A program made the translations under genes and the position numbers. Source: Smallanthus sonchifolius (taxonomy: Eukaryota > Streptophyta > Magnoliopsida > Asterales > Asteraceae). Taken from it: a stretch of DNA of 64,000 nucleotides. Location of the stretch: positions 1 to 64,000 of the forward strand of contig CM042023.1 in the NCBI GenBank assembly GCA_023525975.1. Direction: 5' to 3'. This document shows, in pieces, positions 62,154 to 64,000 of the stretch. Under the pieces are notes generated by a model. The model ran no database searches. It was not told the DNA's origin and worked only from the letters and a program-made list of their open reading frames with translations. Position 1 is the stretch's first letter; each line of letters opens with the position of its first letter.

Positions 62154-64000
62154 CTGCTTCCATTCCTCGCTATGGCTTTCGATCACAAAGAGACTGAAAA
62201 GAATTATTGTAAGATTGACCCCCCCCCCGATTTGGGTAGCGGCAGCCGATCTTGGGGCGATGGTGATAGTGACGACGATGTCATTCCTGATGAAGACACT
62301 GATTTCGGTCCCTCTCGTGGGGAGGATCAGACGAAATCGGGTTGGGTTGAGAAGGCAGTTCATAGGTATAGTTTACGGAGTGAGGGTGGAGGATCGAAAG
62401 AATCATTGAAAGCATCGTCCAAACTGAAGAAGAAAAAAAACCAAAGAAAAGGGTCGGTTATCAAGGATGCGGAGTTCTATATGACTGGGAAGGAAAACAT
62501 GCATGTGAATGTGGATATGGCTACGTGCATGGGAGATGTCGGTGTTCATGCGGCCGCCATGTAGGAAAGCAATTATGTGTGCAGCGATACAAATAATAGT
62601 GGATTATAGGTTGGGGAAAATCATGAGCAGTTGGATCTGGTGAAAGATCGACAGGAGAGGGATACATGGGATAGTGTTGATGATGAACCAATGAATGAGA
62701 CGGGGGCTACACTAATAGACGAAGACTTGCATATGGTATTGCTCAACAAAGAATATACGGGAGACTCCATCCTGGAAAATCTATCTAGTACTGGAGGTAC
62801 CCGACTGATCATGAAGCAAAGGAGGATGATGAGATGGAGGTCTGCTCTGGTTGGAACGAGGAAAGCAACCATCTGGCTATGGAGGAGATGACGAGCCCGA
62901 GTTCCTTTATTCCGAATAATCTTGTTAATACCACTGCTGACTTTCAGGTCGAAGGACATACCGAGTGGGCCAGAATGACTAAAGAAAAGGTACTTATTGA
63001 ATGGCCAGCAAGTTGGCATAGCAACGACGAGTTGGATCTGAGCTCCAGATGGGAAGCTACTATCCATGCAGCCAGGAATGCCTGGGTGGAGGAATTCGCA
63101 GAAGGAAGGAGTGACTTGCAACAGGGTTCAATTTTCACGAAGAATACCCACCTGTGGGGGCCGGAAATCCAATTTTTTAAACAGTTTGACACTATGGTGG
63201 AATGCCTTGCGAAGTGGGTCGGAAGCCACAAACTAAATGATCATGAGGCATGGAGAAAGGAGACAGGACAAAGACGGGCTCTCCCAAACTGGTTGGATGT
63301 GGAAAGGGGAAAATGCAATCCGGGGGAGACTATGCAACGTGATAAAAAGAAAAAAAGGAAGCACAAAGGACGGAATCCGTTCAAAAATCAAAATACTGGG
63401 TTGCAAGGAAAAGATGGTCATGACACCAGAAGGAAAATCAAGGTGCACTCCTCTAAAAAGCAGAACTTTCTAAAGTCTCTCTCACAAGAAGCAGTAATTT
63501 TCTCCAACTCGGGTAACATCCCTAAGGTAATCCCCCCTCCTTTAGGATTTGGTGAATTTAGAATAGGAAAAGCTTCACCCGGGAACATCGAAAATGGAAG
63601 CAAACCTAAGGTACCACAGACGAGTAAACTTGATAGGTTATATAAAGAACTAGTGGCAAAGGAAGTAAAACTATAAGAAATTGCGGGAAGTGTCCTTAAA
63701 ACTGATGCTAATAGAGTGCTTTTGAACTCTATACTTGGTATGAAAGCATGCAAGTTAAAGAAATTCTCAGCCCATGTTAATGCTCAAGGAATGGTAACCA
63801 TCGATGAAGATATGGTTGATAACACTCATGAAACAGAAGAGACTAACCAGGTCCATATTCCTGCCCCTAAATCTTCGTATGCTCAGAAGCTCACAGGTTT
63901 GAGTGATAGGCCCCTAGAAGGGGCAATCCAGTATTACCCACCTTTGGTCAACAGTGTAGGAATAAAGGTGGCTGTTATTGACCCCAAGTATATAATCCAA
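62154..64000 (+). mobile_element. LINE T12, class A2, 5' truncated, runs off the window
   Basis: It begins 18 bases before the ORF1 ATG, directly after telomere-like repeats, and so lacks most of the leader. The remainder is ORF1, closest to T7. The right part lies outside the window. Confidence 0.85.
62172..64000 (+). pseudogene. LINE ORF1 of T12 (long type), stops and a frameshift
   Basis: The ATG at 62172 starts MAFDHKETEKN. TAG stops at 62562-62564 and 62607-62609, a frameshift near 62820 and a TAA at 63674-63676 break the frame. The N-terminal class motifs are clear: EKAVHRYSLRSE, RKGSVIK, LNKEYTGDSILENLS, the Trp-rich block (WVGSHKLNDHEAWRKE) and KGRNPF. The sequence stops just as the DUF4283-like core begins (YYPPLVNS, AVIDPKYIIQ). 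This copy helps to define the N-terminal region, because it matches T7 where T7 is frameshifted. Confidence 0.85.

Noticed and set aside
1..64000. A true chromosome terminus inside the window
   Set aside because: No tract is long and pure enough, and elements lie on both sides of each; these are interstitial repeats, though the region may be subtelomeric.
1..64000. tRNA, rRNA or host protein genes
   Set aside because: I found no cloverleaf, rRNA-like stretch or non-transposon protein on either strand.

Overview
This looks like plant nuclear DNA made almost entirely of transposable elements, with no host gene that I can recognise. The plant call rests on tracts of the C-rich telomere heptamer CCCTAAA, on LINE proteins of the plant L1 type (DUF4283-like domain plus CCHC knuckle in ORF1; endonuclease, reverse transcriptase and zf-RVT in ORF2), and on two plant-style Ty1/copia elements primed by the 3' end of initiator tRNA-Met. 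The species cannot be told from the sequence; a eudicot is my guess.

The backbone is a head-to-tail array of twelve LINE copies (T1 to T12), all on the + strand. Most neighbours are separated by CCCTAAA repeats: a poly(A) tail runs into CCCTAAA, and the next element starts directly after CCCTA. Layout: T1 1-2799 (left end outside the window); T2 2838-2938 (a 3' scrap); T3 3000-6707; a degenerate telomere-like array 6708-7652; T4 7653-about 17935, carrying a nested copia element (10766-15523) and a nested solo-LTR-like insertion (15890-17884); T5 about 17936-19780; T6 19793-23717; T7 23737-32689; T8 32709-35114; T9 35127-44090, carrying a second nested copia element (35813-40846); T10 44257-52809; T11 52836-62080; T12 62154 to the right edge.

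Three classes can be told apart. Class S (T1, T3, T5, T6, T9) has ORF1 but no endonuclease or reverse transcriptase; an unknown open frame (here ORFX) begins within a few bases of the ORF1 stop, and the element ends TTTATCC-poly(A) behind a conserved hairpin. Class A1 (T4, T8) has an ORF1 close to that of class S plus ORF2. Class A2 (T7, T10, T11, T12, scrap T2) has a very long ORF1, an ORF2 whose ATG follows the ORF1 stop with no gap, a candidate third frame (ORF3) overlapping the end of ORF2, and a 3' end with a GGGGTACCGTCCCC hairpin.

The arrangement resembles telomere-targeted LINEs of insects (Bombyx SART/TRAS; the Drosophila division between gag-only HeT-A and RT-bearing partners). By inference, A1 or A2 elements supply reverse transcriptase, class S parasitises or assists them, and repeats are added between insertions by telomerase or recombination. 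Most copies here are broken by frameshifts or stops, many at C or A runs. T3 ORF1 and T7 ORF2 are the longest intact frames, but T7 ORF2 has lost a catalytic Asp of the reverse transcriptase. This window therefore shows the architecture of the system rather than a clearly active master copy.
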